DNA of 46,426 nucleotides from Halobacteriales archaeon QS_9_67_17 (GTDB lineage Archaea > Halobacteriota > Halobacteria > Halobacteriales > Haloarculaceae). The DNA lies in contig PXSB01000079.1 in the NCBI GenBank assembly GCA_003023185.1, positions 1 to 46,426 of the forward strand, read 5' to 3'. Shown here in pieces: positions 18,745-28,364 of this stretch. The notes beneath the pieces are model-generated. The model ran no database searches and was not told where the DNA came from. It saw only the letters and a program-made list of their open reading frames with translations. The position numbers and the translations under genes were made by a program. Position 1 is the first letter of the stretch; every line of letters starts with the position of its first letter.

Positions 18745-19341
18745 CTAATGCTCTGGAGTTATCGATAAAGCCGCGAGTCGCTCGAACGGGAACGACTCCT
18801 CGCGGGCTGTGCTCGCGGCGAGCCCCCGGTCGGCCGCGTAGGCGGCCACCCTCTCGATGTCGGTCAGCGTCGAGACGAGGAGGAGGACGTGGCCCTCGGG
18901 CGCGAGTACCCGGCCCACGTCGTCCAGAAACGCCTCGATCACCTCTCGACCCGTTTCGCCGCCCGTCAGCGCCCGCTCCATCCAGTCGTCCCGTGCCGCG
19001 TCCGGGTCGTAGGGGAGATACGGCGGGTTGAACAGAACGCGGTCGAACGCTCCCGCTCGGAACGGGTGGGTGAGATTTCCCCGAGCGACGGGGAGAGCGA
19101 CCCCCTCTGACCGTGCCGTCTCCCGCACCGTGCGACAGGCGTGCGGGTTCAGGTCGCTCGCGACGACGGTCGCGTCCGTCTCCGCCGCGACCCGCCCGGC
19201 GACGTAGCCGGAGCCGGTACCGACTTCGAGCACGCGCTCGTCATCTCCCACCCGTTCGACTGCCGCCTCGGCGAGCAGGCGCGAATCCTCTGCGGGTTGG
19301 TACACCGTCGTCCCGTCGCCTCGGTCGGTAGAGTCACTCAT
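18745..19341 (-). CDS. HemK/Mtq2-like class I SAM methyltransferase
   Basis: VYQPAEDSRLLAEAAVE...VLEVGTGSGYVAG...FNPPYLPYDPD (NPPY motif). Confidence 0.88.
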   Translation of the reverse strand: MSDSTDRGDGTTVYQPAEDSRLLAEAAVERVGDDERVLEVGTGSGYVAGRVAAETDATVVASDLNPHACRTVRETARSEGVALPVARGNLTHPFRAGAFDRVLFNPPYLPYDPDAARDDWMERALTGGETGREVIEAFLDDVGRVLAPEGHVLLLVSTLTDIERVAAYAADRGLAASTAREESFPFERLAALSITPEH

Positions 19342-20473
19342 CCTCGTCACCGCCATCGGTGGTCATCTGCTCGGTCGTTCGCTCTGGGTCGTTGCTCCCC
19401 GCTTCGACATCACGCACCGCGAGTCCGCCGGCCCGCTCGCGACCGGAGAGCACCCGCTGTGGGAACGGGATGGTGATTCCCTCCCGCTCGAAGGCCGTCT
19501 TGACACGCTCCATGACGGCGTTCTGTGCGTCCCACTTCCGCCGGATGCTCGGGTTGGTGATGTAGAATCGGATCGTTAACACGACCGCGCTGTCACCGAA
19601 CGACTCCACCACCACGTCCGGGTTCGGCTGTGACTCGACGACATCCACCTCGGCCATCGCCTCGGCCGCCACACTCATCGCGTTTTCCACGTCGGTCCCG
19701 TAGTCGACGCCCACGTCGACCTGCACCCGGAGCCGGTCGCTCTTCGTCCGGTTTATGACGGCGCGCTGGGTTATCTCGTCGTTCGGCAACAACACCAGTT
19801 CGTCGTCGAACGTCCGGACCTCCGTGTTGACGATGGTGATGTCCGTGACGACGCCCTCGTGGTCGGCTATCTCGACCCAGTCGCCCAGCTCGAAGGGCCG
19901 CGAGAAGAGGAGGACGAACCCCGCGAGGACTGCCCCGAGTGTCTGTCTCGCCGCGAAGCCGAAGACGACACCGAGCACGCTCGCCGACAGAAGCACGTTA
20001 CCCGCTCCGACCTTGAACAGCCCGAGGACGAACAGGAATGCGGGGACGAACAGAGCGATCTGCACGACGTGGTGGAGTATCTCGCGCTGGTGGCGGGAGA
20101 TGGCGTCTCGGTCCTCGCTCACCTGAACGAACCGCTTCGTGATGCGCGTCAGCGTGTAGGTGACACCGACCGCGAGCAGCGCGATGAGCCCACGGACGAG
20201 CGCGTCGACGCTGGGTCTGATATTCTCCAACGCCATCACGACCGCGTCGGTCTGGTTCCACACGTCGACGAGTGCCGCCCCGGCGACGATAGCGGCGACC
20301 ATCCCCGCGAGCGTCTGTAACGCCTCCGTGGACTCGTCGGCGAGTCGCCGTTTTATCAGCTCGCCGACGGCGTAGATAGCGCCGGATACGAGCAGATATC
20401 CGAGCAGAATGAGCAGCGAGGCGACCGCCTGCTCGGAGGGAGCGTCGAGCAGCCCGGTCTGTCCGAGTATCAC
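19334..20473 (-). CDS. MscS-family mechanosensitive channel
   Basis: SVLGVVFGFAARQTLGAVLAGFVLLFSRPFELGDWVEI..GVVTDITIVNTEVRTFD. Confidence 0.88.
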   Translation of the reverse strand: MILGQTGLLDAPSEQAVASLLILLGYLLVSGAIYAVGELIKRRLADESTEALQTLAGMVAAIVAGAALVDVWNQTDAVVMALENIRPSVDALVRGLIALLAVGVTYTLTRITKRFVQVSEDRDAISRHQREILHHVVQIALFVPAFLFVLGLFKVGAGNVLLSASVLGVVFGFAARQTLGAVLAGFVLLFSRPFELGDWVEIADHEGVVTDITIVNTEVRTFDDELVLLPNDEITQRAVINRTKSDRLRVQVDVGVDYGTDVENAMSVAAEAMAEVDVVESQPNPDVVVESFGDSAVVLTIRFYITNPSIRRKWDAQNAVMERVKTAFEREGITIPFPQRVLSGRERAGGLAVRDVEAGSNDPERTTEQMTTDGGDEDE

Positions 20474-21309
20474 GGCTCGCCCACCTCCCACGCGAGCGCG
20501 GCCAGTTCAGCGAACTCGGCAGGCGTGACGTTACCGGCCCGCTTCGACATGAGTTCCTCGTCGGCGGCATCGACGACCGCATCGGGGTCGTCCAGCCCGG
20601 AGATGTGAGCGGTGTTGCGGACGGCGTTTCGCATCGTCTTGCGCCGCTGGGTGAAACACGCCGTAACGAAGTCGAGGAAGAATGACTCGTCCGGAACGGT
20701 GTACGCTGGCTCTCGGGGCGTACACCGGACGAGCGCGCTCTCGACGCGCGGCCGCGGGTCGAACGCCTCCTTCGGCACCGTCTCGACGAGGTCGACGCCG
20801 GCGTAGTGGCCCGCCGTGACGGAGAGCCGACCGTACTCGTCGTCGCTGGCGTCGGCGGCCATCCGCTCGGCGAACTCCCGCTGAAACATCAACACCAGCG
20901 GCCGGCTGGTCGGCAACAGCCGGAAGGCTATCTCCGAGGAGACGCCGTACGGGAGATTCGAGACGCAGACGGTGAACTCTGGGAACTCGACCTCCAAGCC
21001 GTCGCCTGTCACGACGGTCAGCCGGTCGGCGGTGACGGCCTCGGCGAACTCCTCGCGGAGAAACGCCGCAAGGTCGGGGTCGCGCTCAACGACGGTGACG
21101 CGGTCGCCGGCCGCGAGCAGGCGGTCGGTGAGCGCGCCCGCACCGCCGCCGATCTCCAGCACGTGGCTCCGGTCGGCGTCGGCGGGTAGATACGTCGGTA
21201 TCCGGTCGAGCACGCGGTCGTCCACGAGGAAATGCTGGTCTGCGTCCGGGCTCCCTCGCTTCGCACGCCCGATGAGCGCGTCCGGATCACGACGCTTGCG
21301 TTCGGTCAC
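20470..21309 (-). CDS. ksgA: 16S rRNA (adenine) dimethyltransferase KsgA/RsmA
   Basis: DQHFLVDDRVLDRI...VLEIGGGAGALTDRLL...VSNLPYGVSSEI...RRKTMRNAVRN. Confidence 0.93.
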   Translation of the reverse strand: MTERKRRDPDALIGRAKRGSPDADQHFLVDDRVLDRIPTYLPADADRSHVLEIGGGAGALTDRLLAAGDRVTVVERDPDLAAFLREEFAEAVTADRLTVVTGDGLEVEFPEFTVCVSNLPYGVSSEIAFRLLPTSRPLVLMFQREFAERMAADASDDEYGRLSVTAGHYAGVDLVETVPKEAFDPRPRVESALVRCTPREPAYTVPDESFFLDFVTACFTQRRKTMRNAVRNTAHISGLDDPDAVVDAADEELMSKRAGNVTPAEFAELAALAWEVGEP

Positions 21310-21360
21310 TATCCGTCGTTTGCCGTCGCTACTAAAAAGGCTTCACGAGTCCGTCGGCTG

Positions 21361-21945
21361 TCACGCCTCGCTCTCGGCGCGAGCGAAGATGCGGTACTTC
21401 AGGTCGTCTTCGCGGAGTTCCTCGGTAATTCGCTCCACGAGCACGTCCTTCGGGTGGTGGAGGCCGGAGACGCGCTCCGCGATGTCCTCGAAGGCGTCGA
21501 ACGGCTCCCGCTTCCGCTCGTCGAGGATGTCGTTGCGGAGTTTCTTCCCGATACCCGGCAGGAGATTCAGCTGGTGGAGCCGGAGGGTGATCGGCTGCGC
21601 CTCGTTGTAGAAGTCGACGAACCGTCGTTCGTCCGCCTCGATTAGTTCCTCGATAGCGTACTTTAGCTCCGACTGTGCCGCGCCGGAGACCTCGGTGTAC
21701 GACGCATCTTGGACGGTGACGATCTGTTCGTCGCGGTCGTCGCGTGGCTCGACGACGAGCCGCCGGCCGACCAAGACGTGTGCGTCGTCCGACAGTGTCA
21801 GTTCGTAGAGACCGAACTCCTCGACACCGAGGGCGTACGCGAGCGGGTCCTTCTGCGACGGCGGCCGGTCGTCGCCGGGACGGCCGTTCGGCAGCACGTC
21901 CAGCACGACCGTCTCGACGCGCTCGTCGCTCTCGGTGGTACTCAT
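21361..21945 (-). CDS. DUF655 family protein
   Basis: ETVVLDVLPNGRP...ITLRLHQLNLLPGIGKKLRNDILDERKREPF. Confidence 0.9.
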   Translation of the reverse strand: MSTTESDERVETVVLDVLPNGRPGDDRPPSQKDPLAYALGVEEFGLYELTLSDDAHVLVGRRLVVEPRDDRDEQIVTVQDASYTEVSGAAQSELKYAIEELIEADERRFVDFYNEAQPITLRLHQLNLLPGIGKKLRNDILDERKREPFDAFEDIAERVSGLHHPKDVLVERITEELREDDLKYRIFARAESEA

Positions 21946-21967
21946 ACGCACTGATAGGTGGAGGGCG

Positions 21968-21976
21968 TATTTAAAA
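21968..21976 (-). promoter_or_regulatory. Candidate TATA box for the DUF655 gene
   Basis: TTTTAAATA on the minus strand ~25 bp upstream of the ATG. Confidence 0.5.
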
Positions 21977-22001
21977 TTCCGCCGCGCTCAGGCGGTGGTA
22001 T

Positions 22002-22538
22002 TCAGCCAACACCGGAGAATCTGCCACAGACAGTGTGACGAGTTTGGAAGCCCCCCCCGGCTCGACTCCCGGGCCTCGTTGCGCTCCTCACTTCGTTGCG
22101 GTGTCTTCGCGCGGTTACACCGCGCGAGCGGCCCGAGGCGACTTCGTCGCCTCGCTGCTTACGTCGGCCGGGTTCGTCGAGCCGTCCGTACTGCGCGACG
22201 ACGTTGAGGATGTCGTCGAGTTCGTCGCCCGACAGCGAGTACCGCTCTTGGGCGTAGATGGCGCGCAGCTCGTCGCGGTCCGCCGGCAGCAGATTCGCGA
22301 TCTTGTAGGCGGTCGGCTCGTCGACCTTCTCGAACTCGTGGAGTTCTTCGACCAGCTCCGCCGCCTCCTCGGCGTCGAGGTCGGCGAACCGGTTGGCGTG
22401 GTCGACGGCGCGGGCCAGCTCGTACGGCATCTCGCGGTCCTCGGCGAGGGCACGCTCTTCCTCGATCTCCGCGAGCGCCTCCTTCACCTCGCCCGTCGTC
22501 AGATACTCCTCGTCAACGATCTCCTTGAAGATCGTCAT
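22002..22538 (-). CDS. rpo4: RNA polymerase subunit Rpo4 with ~60-aa read-through C-terminal extension
   Basis: Canonical [14 protein letters not shown]...YSLSGDELDDILNVVAQY, followed by an Arg-rich tail encoded by hairpin-rich sequence. Confidence 0.88.
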   Translation of the reverse strand: MTIFKEIVDEEYLTTGEVKEALAEIEEERALAEDREMPYELARAVDHANRFADLDAEEAAELVEELHEFEKVDEPTAYKIANLLPADRDELRAIYAQERYSLSGDELDDILNVVAQYGRLDEPGRRKQRGDEVASGRSRGVTARRHRNEVRSATRPGSRAGGGFQTRHTVCGRFSGVG

Positions 22539-22834
22539 TACTCGTTCGACTGCCGGTGGAGGTGGGCGGGGTTCACGATGAGCGTCTTCGGCTTCCCGCC
22601 GTCGGTGATCTCGACCTTGTACGCTCGGCCCTGCTCACCCTCGACCTCTCCGGTGTGGCCGTTGAAGCGAGCGTGGAAGCGGCCGTCGGGGACGGACGGG
22701 TCGATCCGGAGGTGGACCTTGTCGCCCGTCTCGAACGACTCGACGGTCTGCTGGGGCGGCGAGGTGCCGCGGTCCCGCGGCTTGTTCTGTAGCTTGTCTC
22801 GGGTGCCTTCGAGTGGACCGTTTGAGCTCGGCAT
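22538..22834 (-). CDS. rpl21e: 50S ribosomal protein L21e
   Basis: [64 protein letters not shown]. Confidence 0.95.
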   Translation of the reverse strand: MPSSNGPLEGTRDKLQNKPRDRGTSPPQQTVESFETGDKVHLRIDPSVPDGRFHARFNGHTGEVEGEQGRAYKVEITDGGKPKTLIVNPAHLHRQSNE

Positions 22835-22863
22835 AATCGTGGATTTACCTAACTTGGTCATCG

Positions 22864-22871
22864 TTATAAAA
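22864..22871 (-). promoter_or_regulatory. TATA box of the L21e-rpo4 transcription unit
   Basis: TTTTATAA on the minus strand ~30 bp upstream of the L21e ATG. Confidence 0.55.
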
Positions 22872-22963
22872 CGTGCGTTACGGTGCCGCGACCAGCCCGT
22901 GACCGGTCTACCGACTACCGAGTGAGCGTTGCGACGGAAAGAAGCGTCCCACCGCGAGCGACG

Positions 22964-23230
22964 TTACAGGCGACCCTGCGATTCGACGGCGATGGACTCG
23001 ACGCCCTCGACGCCGCCGAACGCCTCTTCGACGGCTTCGCTGCCGCCGGCGTCGTCGGGGACGATAACCGTTGGGAGGAGCGCGACGAGACCGAACGCCA
23101 CGTCGTCGCGCTCGAAGCCCTGAATCTTCGCGCCCTCGGGAAGCGATCCTTCGAGACGCTCCTGCAGGGCGTCGAGATCGACCTCCGGGCTCTCCGGCAT
23201 GATCTTGAGCTTGACGGCGACTTTCCCCAT
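22964..23230 (-). CDS. ef1b: Elongation factor 1-beta (aEF1B)
   Basis: [59 protein letters not shown]. Confidence 0.93.
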   Translation of the reverse strand: MGKVAVKLKIMPESPEVDLDALQERLEGSLPEGAKIQGFERDDVAFGLVALLPTVIVPDDAGGSEAVEEAFGGVEGVESIAVESQGRL

Positions 23231-23231
23231 T

Positions 23232-23411
23232 TTATGGCCCCGTGAACCCGCAGTCCGGGCACTCGTAGAGGTTGCTCTGCTTGCGGCACTTCGCACAGCG
23301 GTAGATCTCCTGTCCGCAGACCGGACAGGCGAATCGGGCGGCGGCTGTCCCCGAGATGTTGATCCCGCAGGAGACGCACTTGCGTGCGCGCTTCTGCTCA
23401 GTATCGCTCAT
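23232..23411 (-). CDS. Zinc-finger microprotein (59 aa, HVO_2753-like)
   Basis: [42 protein letters not shown]; next to aEF1B. Confidence 0.88.
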   Translation of the reverse strand: MSDTEQKRARKCVSCGINISGTAAARFACPVCGQEIYRCAKCRKQSNLYECPDCGFTGP

Positions 23412-23670
23412 GCACGTCGGTGAGTGACCGCGCCGTTTAACGCTTTTCAATGGCTCTCAGGTGCCCGACGAGATGGCACCCAGTGCGGCACCGATAGCTG
23501 TCGGCAGGACTGCGACGCTCACCAAGCGGCCGCAACCACCGGCTCCGACAGTCGACGCGCCAAGCACACCGACCTGTCGGGCGGTCCTGCGTGGCCGTAT
23601 AGCCCTTTCGTCGTCGGGCTAAAGCCGACGTTAGCAAGGGTATTTCAGTCCCCCCGCCCTTCGTGTGTGT

Positions 23671-24306
23671 ATGGATGGATTCACTTCAGGTAAGGGTGCC
23701 ACGGACGGCGCACCCGAGGAGTTGAAGACGGGGACGACCACCGTCGGCATCGTGGCCGACGACGGCGTCGTGCTCGCCACCGACCGTCGGGCGAGCCTCG
23801 GCGGCCGGTTCGTCTCGAACAAGTCGGCCGACAAGATAATCGAGGTCCACCCGGAGGCCGCCATCACCATCTCGGGTGGCGTCGGGGACGGGCAGACGTT
23901 CGCCGACCAGTTGCGTGCGCAGTCGTCGCTGTACGAGACGCGCCGCGGCGAGGACATGAGCATGGAGGCGCTGGCGTCGGCCGCCGCGAACGCGATCCGC
24001 GGCATGCGGGTCGTCCCGCTGCTGGGCGGCGTCGACAGCGAGGGACCGCGGCTGTTCGAACTCGACCCGCTCGGCGGGAAGATGGAGGACACCTACGGCT
24101 CGACCGGTTCCGGGATGCAGATGGCCTACGGCGTGCTTGAAGGCGGCTACGAGGATGACCTCACGATGGACGAGGCGGAGGAGGTCGCGCTCGACGCCAT
24201 CGAGGCAGCGAGCGCCCGCGACACCGCCTCCGGCAACGGCGCGATGGTCGCACGGATCACCGAGGAGGGCATCGACACCGAGGAAATCGACGCGGAGGAG
24301 ATCTAA
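23671..24306 (+). CDS. psmB: Proteasome beta subunit
   Basis: Propeptide then G|TTTVGIVADDGVVLATDRRASLGGRFVSNKSADKI: Thr1, Asp17 and Lys33 positions retained. Confidence 0.93.
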   Translation: MDGFTSGKGATDGAPEELKTGTTTVGIVADDGVVLATDRRASLGGRFVSNKSADKIIEVHPEAAITISGGVGDGQTFADQLRAQSSLYETRRGEDMSMEALASAAANAIRGMRVVPLLGGVDSEGPRLFELDPLGGKMEDTYGSTGSGMQMAYGVLEGGYEDDLTMDEAEEVALDAIEAASARDTASGNGAMVARITEEGIDTEEIDAEEI

Positions 24307-24307
24307 C

Positions 24308-25051
24308 ATGCAGGGTAACTCACAACAGCAGGCGTACGACCGCGGAACGAACATCTTCAGCCCCGACGGGCGGTTGTATCAGGTCGAGTACGCGCGCGAG
24401 GCGGTGAAGCGTGGCTCGCCGACCGTCGGCGTCCGATTCGAGGACGGCGTCGTCTTCGTGGCTGGCGGGCGACTCCGCTCGTCGCTCCAAGTCGCGGAGA
24501 GCATCGAAAAGATCCACAAGGCCGACGACCACGTCGGCGTCGCCAGCGCGGGCCACGTCGCCGACGCCCGCCAGCTCGTCGACGTCGCACGCCGGCAGGC
24601 GCAGGTAGAGCGGCTTCGCTACAGCGAACCTGCCGACATCGAGTCGCTGACGAAGGAAGTCACCGGCTACATTCAGGAGTTCACGCAGGCGGGCGGCGCA
24701 CGGCCGTTCGGCGCGGCGCTACTCGTCGGCGGCGTCGACGACGGCGGCACGCCCCGGCTGTTCGAGACGGACCCCTCGGGCACCCCGTATGAGTGGGAGG
24801 CCGTCGCCATCGGCGGCAACGCGGACCAGATACAGGGCCACCTCGAAGCCGAGTACGAGGCCGGCATCGACGCCGAGGCGGCGCTCGAACTCGCGCTCCG
24901 CGCGCTCGAAGACGCGAACGAGGGCGGCGGCCTCAACGCCGAGGGGATGAGTGCGGCCGTCGTTGACGATGACGGCTTCCGCGAACTCTCGCCCGACGAA
25001 CTCTCCGACACCATCGCCGGCCACAGTCTCGACGACGAGCCGGAGGAGTAG
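24308..25051 (+). CDS. psmA: Proteasome alpha subunit
   Basis: YDRGTNIFSPDGRLYQVEYAREAVKRGSPTVGV...HKADDHVGVASAGHVADARQLVD; starts 1 nt after the psmB stop. Confidence 0.93.
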   Translation: MQGNSQQQAYDRGTNIFSPDGRLYQVEYAREAVKRGSPTVGVRFEDGVVFVAGGRLRSSLQVAESIEKIHKADDHVGVASAGHVADARQLVDVARRQAQVERLRYSEPADIESLTKEVTGYIQEFTQAGGARPFGAALLVGGVDDGGTPRLFETDPSGTPYEWEAVAIGGNADQIQGHLEAEYEAGIDAEAALELALRALEDANEGGGLNAEGMSAAVVDDDGFRELSPDELSDTIAGHSLDDEPEE

Positions 25052-25061
25052 TCCCCGAGAC

Positions 25062-25982
25062 TCAGGCCGCCGCCGACCCCGTCAGTTCGTCCCGTTCGCT
25101 CGACGTTTGCAATTCTATTCGCTCGACGTGCCCGACCGAACAGTCCGCACCGACGAGCACTGCCAACTCCTCGTCACCGAGCCGCCAACCCACGCGGACA
25201 CAGACGGGATCGGCCGACAGCACCGTCTCGGAGAAGGCCTTACCGACGTTCCACACCGGGTGTTCGTCGGGCGCAACGCCGTGATCGTATCCGAACGCAA
25301 CTAGCGCTGGGTGGTCGAGCAGGGCAACGGTCACCGGACAGCGGACGCGCTCGCCGCAGGCAGTACAGTACAGTGTGGCGTGGGCCGGCCCCGGTTCGTC
25401 CTCTTTCCTGACGGTGTCGACCGTCGCCGTCGTCTCGCCGCCGCAGTCGGGACACGTGCCCTCGCGCAGCAGTCGGACGCGGTCGCGGTGGAGCCGGTCG
25501 ACTGCGGTCAGTAGCTCCTCGGGAGTGTCGTGGCTCGCGAACCCGCCCGGCGGGAAGGAGAGCCGGCAGACGTTCTGATCGCAGTCCGCACAGCCGACGG
25601 TGACGACGTTGTCGGCGGTCGCTGCCCGGAGGTCTCCGTCGCACAAGGGGCACGGCTCGGGGATGGCCACCGGCTCGCGGTCCACCCGCTCGGTGTAGAC
25701 CCCGGCCGCGAGCGCGCGGACGACCCTGCGGCCGGCGTCGGTGAGTCGGTAGCCTGCCTCCCCATCGTCACGTTCGACCTTTTCGAGGTAGTGGTCTCGC
25801 AGTTGGCGGAGGTGGTAGGCGAAGCCGGCAGTGGTCGCCTCGTCGGTGGCCTTGAACAGCTCCGTGAACGTCAGCGTCACCGGGCGCTCCCGCTCGCGGG
25901 CCGCGTCGGCGAACGCCGAGAGCGTCGCCATCCGGGTCGGCGCGCCCAACAGCGCGAAGGCGTCGGCAGGGTCGGAGTCCAT
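25062..25982 (-). CDS. ArsR-like HTH protein with Cys-rich zinc-ribbon C-terminal domains
   Basis: FALLGAPTRMATLSAFADAARERERPVTLTFTELFKATDEATTAGFAYHLRQLRDHYLEK, then several CxxC pairs. Confidence 0.78.
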   Translation of the reverse strand: MDSDPADAFALLGAPTRMATLSAFADAARERERPVTLTFTELFKATDEATTAGFAYHLRQLRDHYLEKVERDDGEAGYRLTDAGRRVVRALAAGVYTERVDREPVAIPEPCPLCDGDLRAATADNVVTVGCADCDQNVCRLSFPPGGFASHDTPEELLTAVDRLHRDRVRLLREGTCPDCGGETTATVDTVRKEDEPGPAHATLYCTACGERVRCPVTVALLDHPALVAFGYDHGVAPDEHPVWNVGKAFSETVLSADPVCVRVGWRLGDEELAVLVGADCSVGHVERIELQTSSERDELTGSAAA

Positions 25983-26131
25983 ACTCCCGGCTATCGTCGG
26001 GAGGAAATAAGACCGACGGCGAATCTGGAACCGATAGCGACGACCCCTCCCGGCAGGACGTAACCGCTCGTAGTTTCAAGCGCTCCCGGAGGCGCGGCGG
26101 AGTTAAGTAGAGCCAGTGACCACGGGGTAGT

Positions 26132-27115
26132 ATGCTTGCAGACGACTTCGGTCGCGAGATATCTGGGGTGCGGGTCTCGCTGACCGACCGCTGTAACTTC
26201 GACTGCGTCTACTGTCACAACGAGGGGTTGGGCGACACGCGGGGACCAATGGAGCCGGCCGACGACGAGATGACCGCCGACGACGTGGTTCGCTTCCTCG
26301 AAGTGGCCCGCGAGTTCGGCGTCGAGTCAGTGAAGTTCACCGGCGGCGAGCCGATGTTGCGACAGGATCTCGAAGAGATCGTCCGGCGGACGCCGGACGG
26401 GATGGAGACCTCGCTGACGACGAACGGGACGTATCTGCCGGGCCGCGCCGAGGCGCTACGAGAGGCGGGGCTCTCGCGGGTGAACGTCTCGCAGGACGCG
26501 ATGGACCCGGACGCGTTCGCGGAGCTGACGAAGTCGAACGGCTACGAGGACGTGCTCCGGGGCGTCGAGGCGGCGCTCGACGCCGGCCTCGCGCCGGTGA
26601 AGCTCAACATGGTCGTCTTCGAGCAGACCGCCGGCTACGTCCCCCAGATGGTCGAGCACGCGGCGGAAAACGACGGTCTCCAGCTCCAACTCATCGAGTA
26701 CATGCCGGAACTGGCTGGCCGGCCGGAGGGGGCCGTCGACATCGACCGCGTCCACGGCTGGCTGGCGGAGCAGGCCGACCGGATCGAACACCGGGCGATG
26801 CACGACCGCCGGCGCTACTACGTCGAGGGCGAGGACGGCGGCGAGGGGATGGTCGAGATCGTCGACCCGGTCGAGAATCCGAACTTCTGTGCCAACTGTG
26901 GCCGGGTGCGGGTTACCCACGAGGGCTACCTGAAGGGGTGTCTCAACCGCAACGACGACCTCAAGAGCATGGGCGAGATGACGAAACCCGAGATCCGGAC
27001 GGCGTTCCGGGAGACGGTCGCCGAGCGCGTCCCGTACTACGGCGAGTATCTCGTCGAGGAGGACGGCGAGTGGGTGCTCAACGAGAAGTATCTGGAGCCA
27101 CAGCCCGCCGATTAG
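26132..27115 (+). CDS. moaA: GTP 3',8-cyclase MoaA (radical SAM)
   Basis: [17 protein letters not shown]...[11 protein letters not shown]...[21 protein letters not shown]. Confidence 0.92.
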   Translation: MLADDFGREISGVRVSLTDRCNFDCVYCHNEGLGDTRGPMEPADDEMTADDVVRFLEVAREFGVESVKFTGGEPMLRQDLEEIVRRTPDGMETSLTTNGTYLPGRAEALREAGLSRVNVSQDAMDPDAFAELTKSNGYEDVLRGVEAALDAGLAPVKLNMVVFEQTAGYVPQMVEHAAENDGLQLQLIEYMPELAGRPEGAVDIDRVHGWLAEQADRIEHRAMHDRRRYYVEGEDGGEGMVEIVDPVENPNFCANCGRVRVTHEGYLKGCLNRNDDLKSMGEMTKPEIRTAFRETVAERVPYYGEYLVEEDGEWVLNEKYLEPQPAD

Positions 27116-27156
27116 TCGCTACAGTTTTTATCTCGCGCCGTGTTTCGTTTGCTGAC

Positions 27157-28364
27157 GTGGAGTCACGGGGTCTAGACAGCGTTGTCTACGTCGGAAGGAC
27201 GCCGGCGCGGTCGATAGCGACCGCCTTCGCCGACGCCGGCGTCGAACTGACGCCCGCCCCGGATCTCGCCGCTGCGCTCGACGCCACGGAGCGCGCGCCG
27301 GTCGACTGTCTCCTGTTCGCGGACGCACACGGCGGGATCGCACGGGTTCGTCGCCGCGGCTACTCGGGACCCGCGGTCGCGGTCGTCGACCCCGACGGCC
27401 CGATTCCGGACGACACCGGCTTCGACGCCGTCGTGCCGGCGGACGCGCCGAATCGCCTTCTCGCTCGGACGCGCGATGTCGTCGAGGAGCACCGACTCGA
27501 CGCCGAGCGTCGGGCGGGGCGTCGCCGCGTCGCCGCGTTAGAGCGCGTCCGCGAGGCGGCCGACGGTTCCGAGCTGGTCGAGACCCTGCCGTCTATCGTC
27601 GCCGACGCCTACCGGTCCGCGTGGCTCGGCCGCCACGACCCCGAGGCGGACACACTGGAGCCGGTGGCCGCGACCGGCGTGGCGGCGTCCGTCGGCGCCC
27701 CGGATCATCGAAGTGTCGGCTCCGACGGCGATCATCTGCGCCATCGGGGGCGTCGCATAAACCATCAGCGAGAGGAGGTCGATCCCGGTTCTGTTCGTTC
27801 CGAGCGGTGCCGAAAGCTCGGGAAGCAAGGGGAGACTCAGTCCGAACAGACGTACTGGATCAAGTGAGATCCATCCTTCGTGAAACGGTCTACCGCACGG
27901 CGCTCGCGGCGGCGCTGGACCGTGCCGGCACGCTCGCCGACGACGCCCGCGCGCTCGCCGCCGGCCAACTCGACGAGGAGATGATCTGCGTCGGCGACGC
28001 CGCAGCCGAGGCGTGGGAGCGTGTCGACGCTCCCGACGCCACCATGCGACTCGACGACGACGTGCACGTCGAGGCCGACCCGGACCTGTGTCGGCTCATG
28101 CTGGAAAACCTGTTCCGCAACGCCGTCGACCACGGCGGCTCGTCGGTCACGGTCCGTCTCGCCGCGACGGACGGCGGATTCGCCGTTGCCGACGACGGCT
28201 CCGGCATTCGGTCGGAGGCGCGCGACGAGGTGTTCGAGTGGGGCTACTCGACGGACGGAAGCGGCGTCGGCCTCGCGCTGGTGAATCTCGTCGCCGAGCG
28301 CCACGGCTGGTCGGTGTCGGTCGAGGAGTCGGAGGAAGGGGGCGCGCGGTTCGTGTTCGATTAG
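27157..28364 (+). pseudogene. Histidine kinase remnant: sensor N-terminus and HATPase_c, H-box absent, interrupted by ~155 bp
   Basis: N-terminal frame VESRGLDSVVYVGRTPARS...VAASVGAP; C-terminal frame DLCRLMLENLFRNAVDHGGSSVTV...VADDGSGI...GSGVGLALVNLVAERHGW. Confidence 0.75.

Noticed and set aside
26132-27115. MoaA lacking a C-terminal GG motif as evidence of inactivity
   Set aside because: The C-terminus ends ...EPQPAD, but I am not certain the GG ending is conserved in archaeal MoaA. All Cys clusters are intact.
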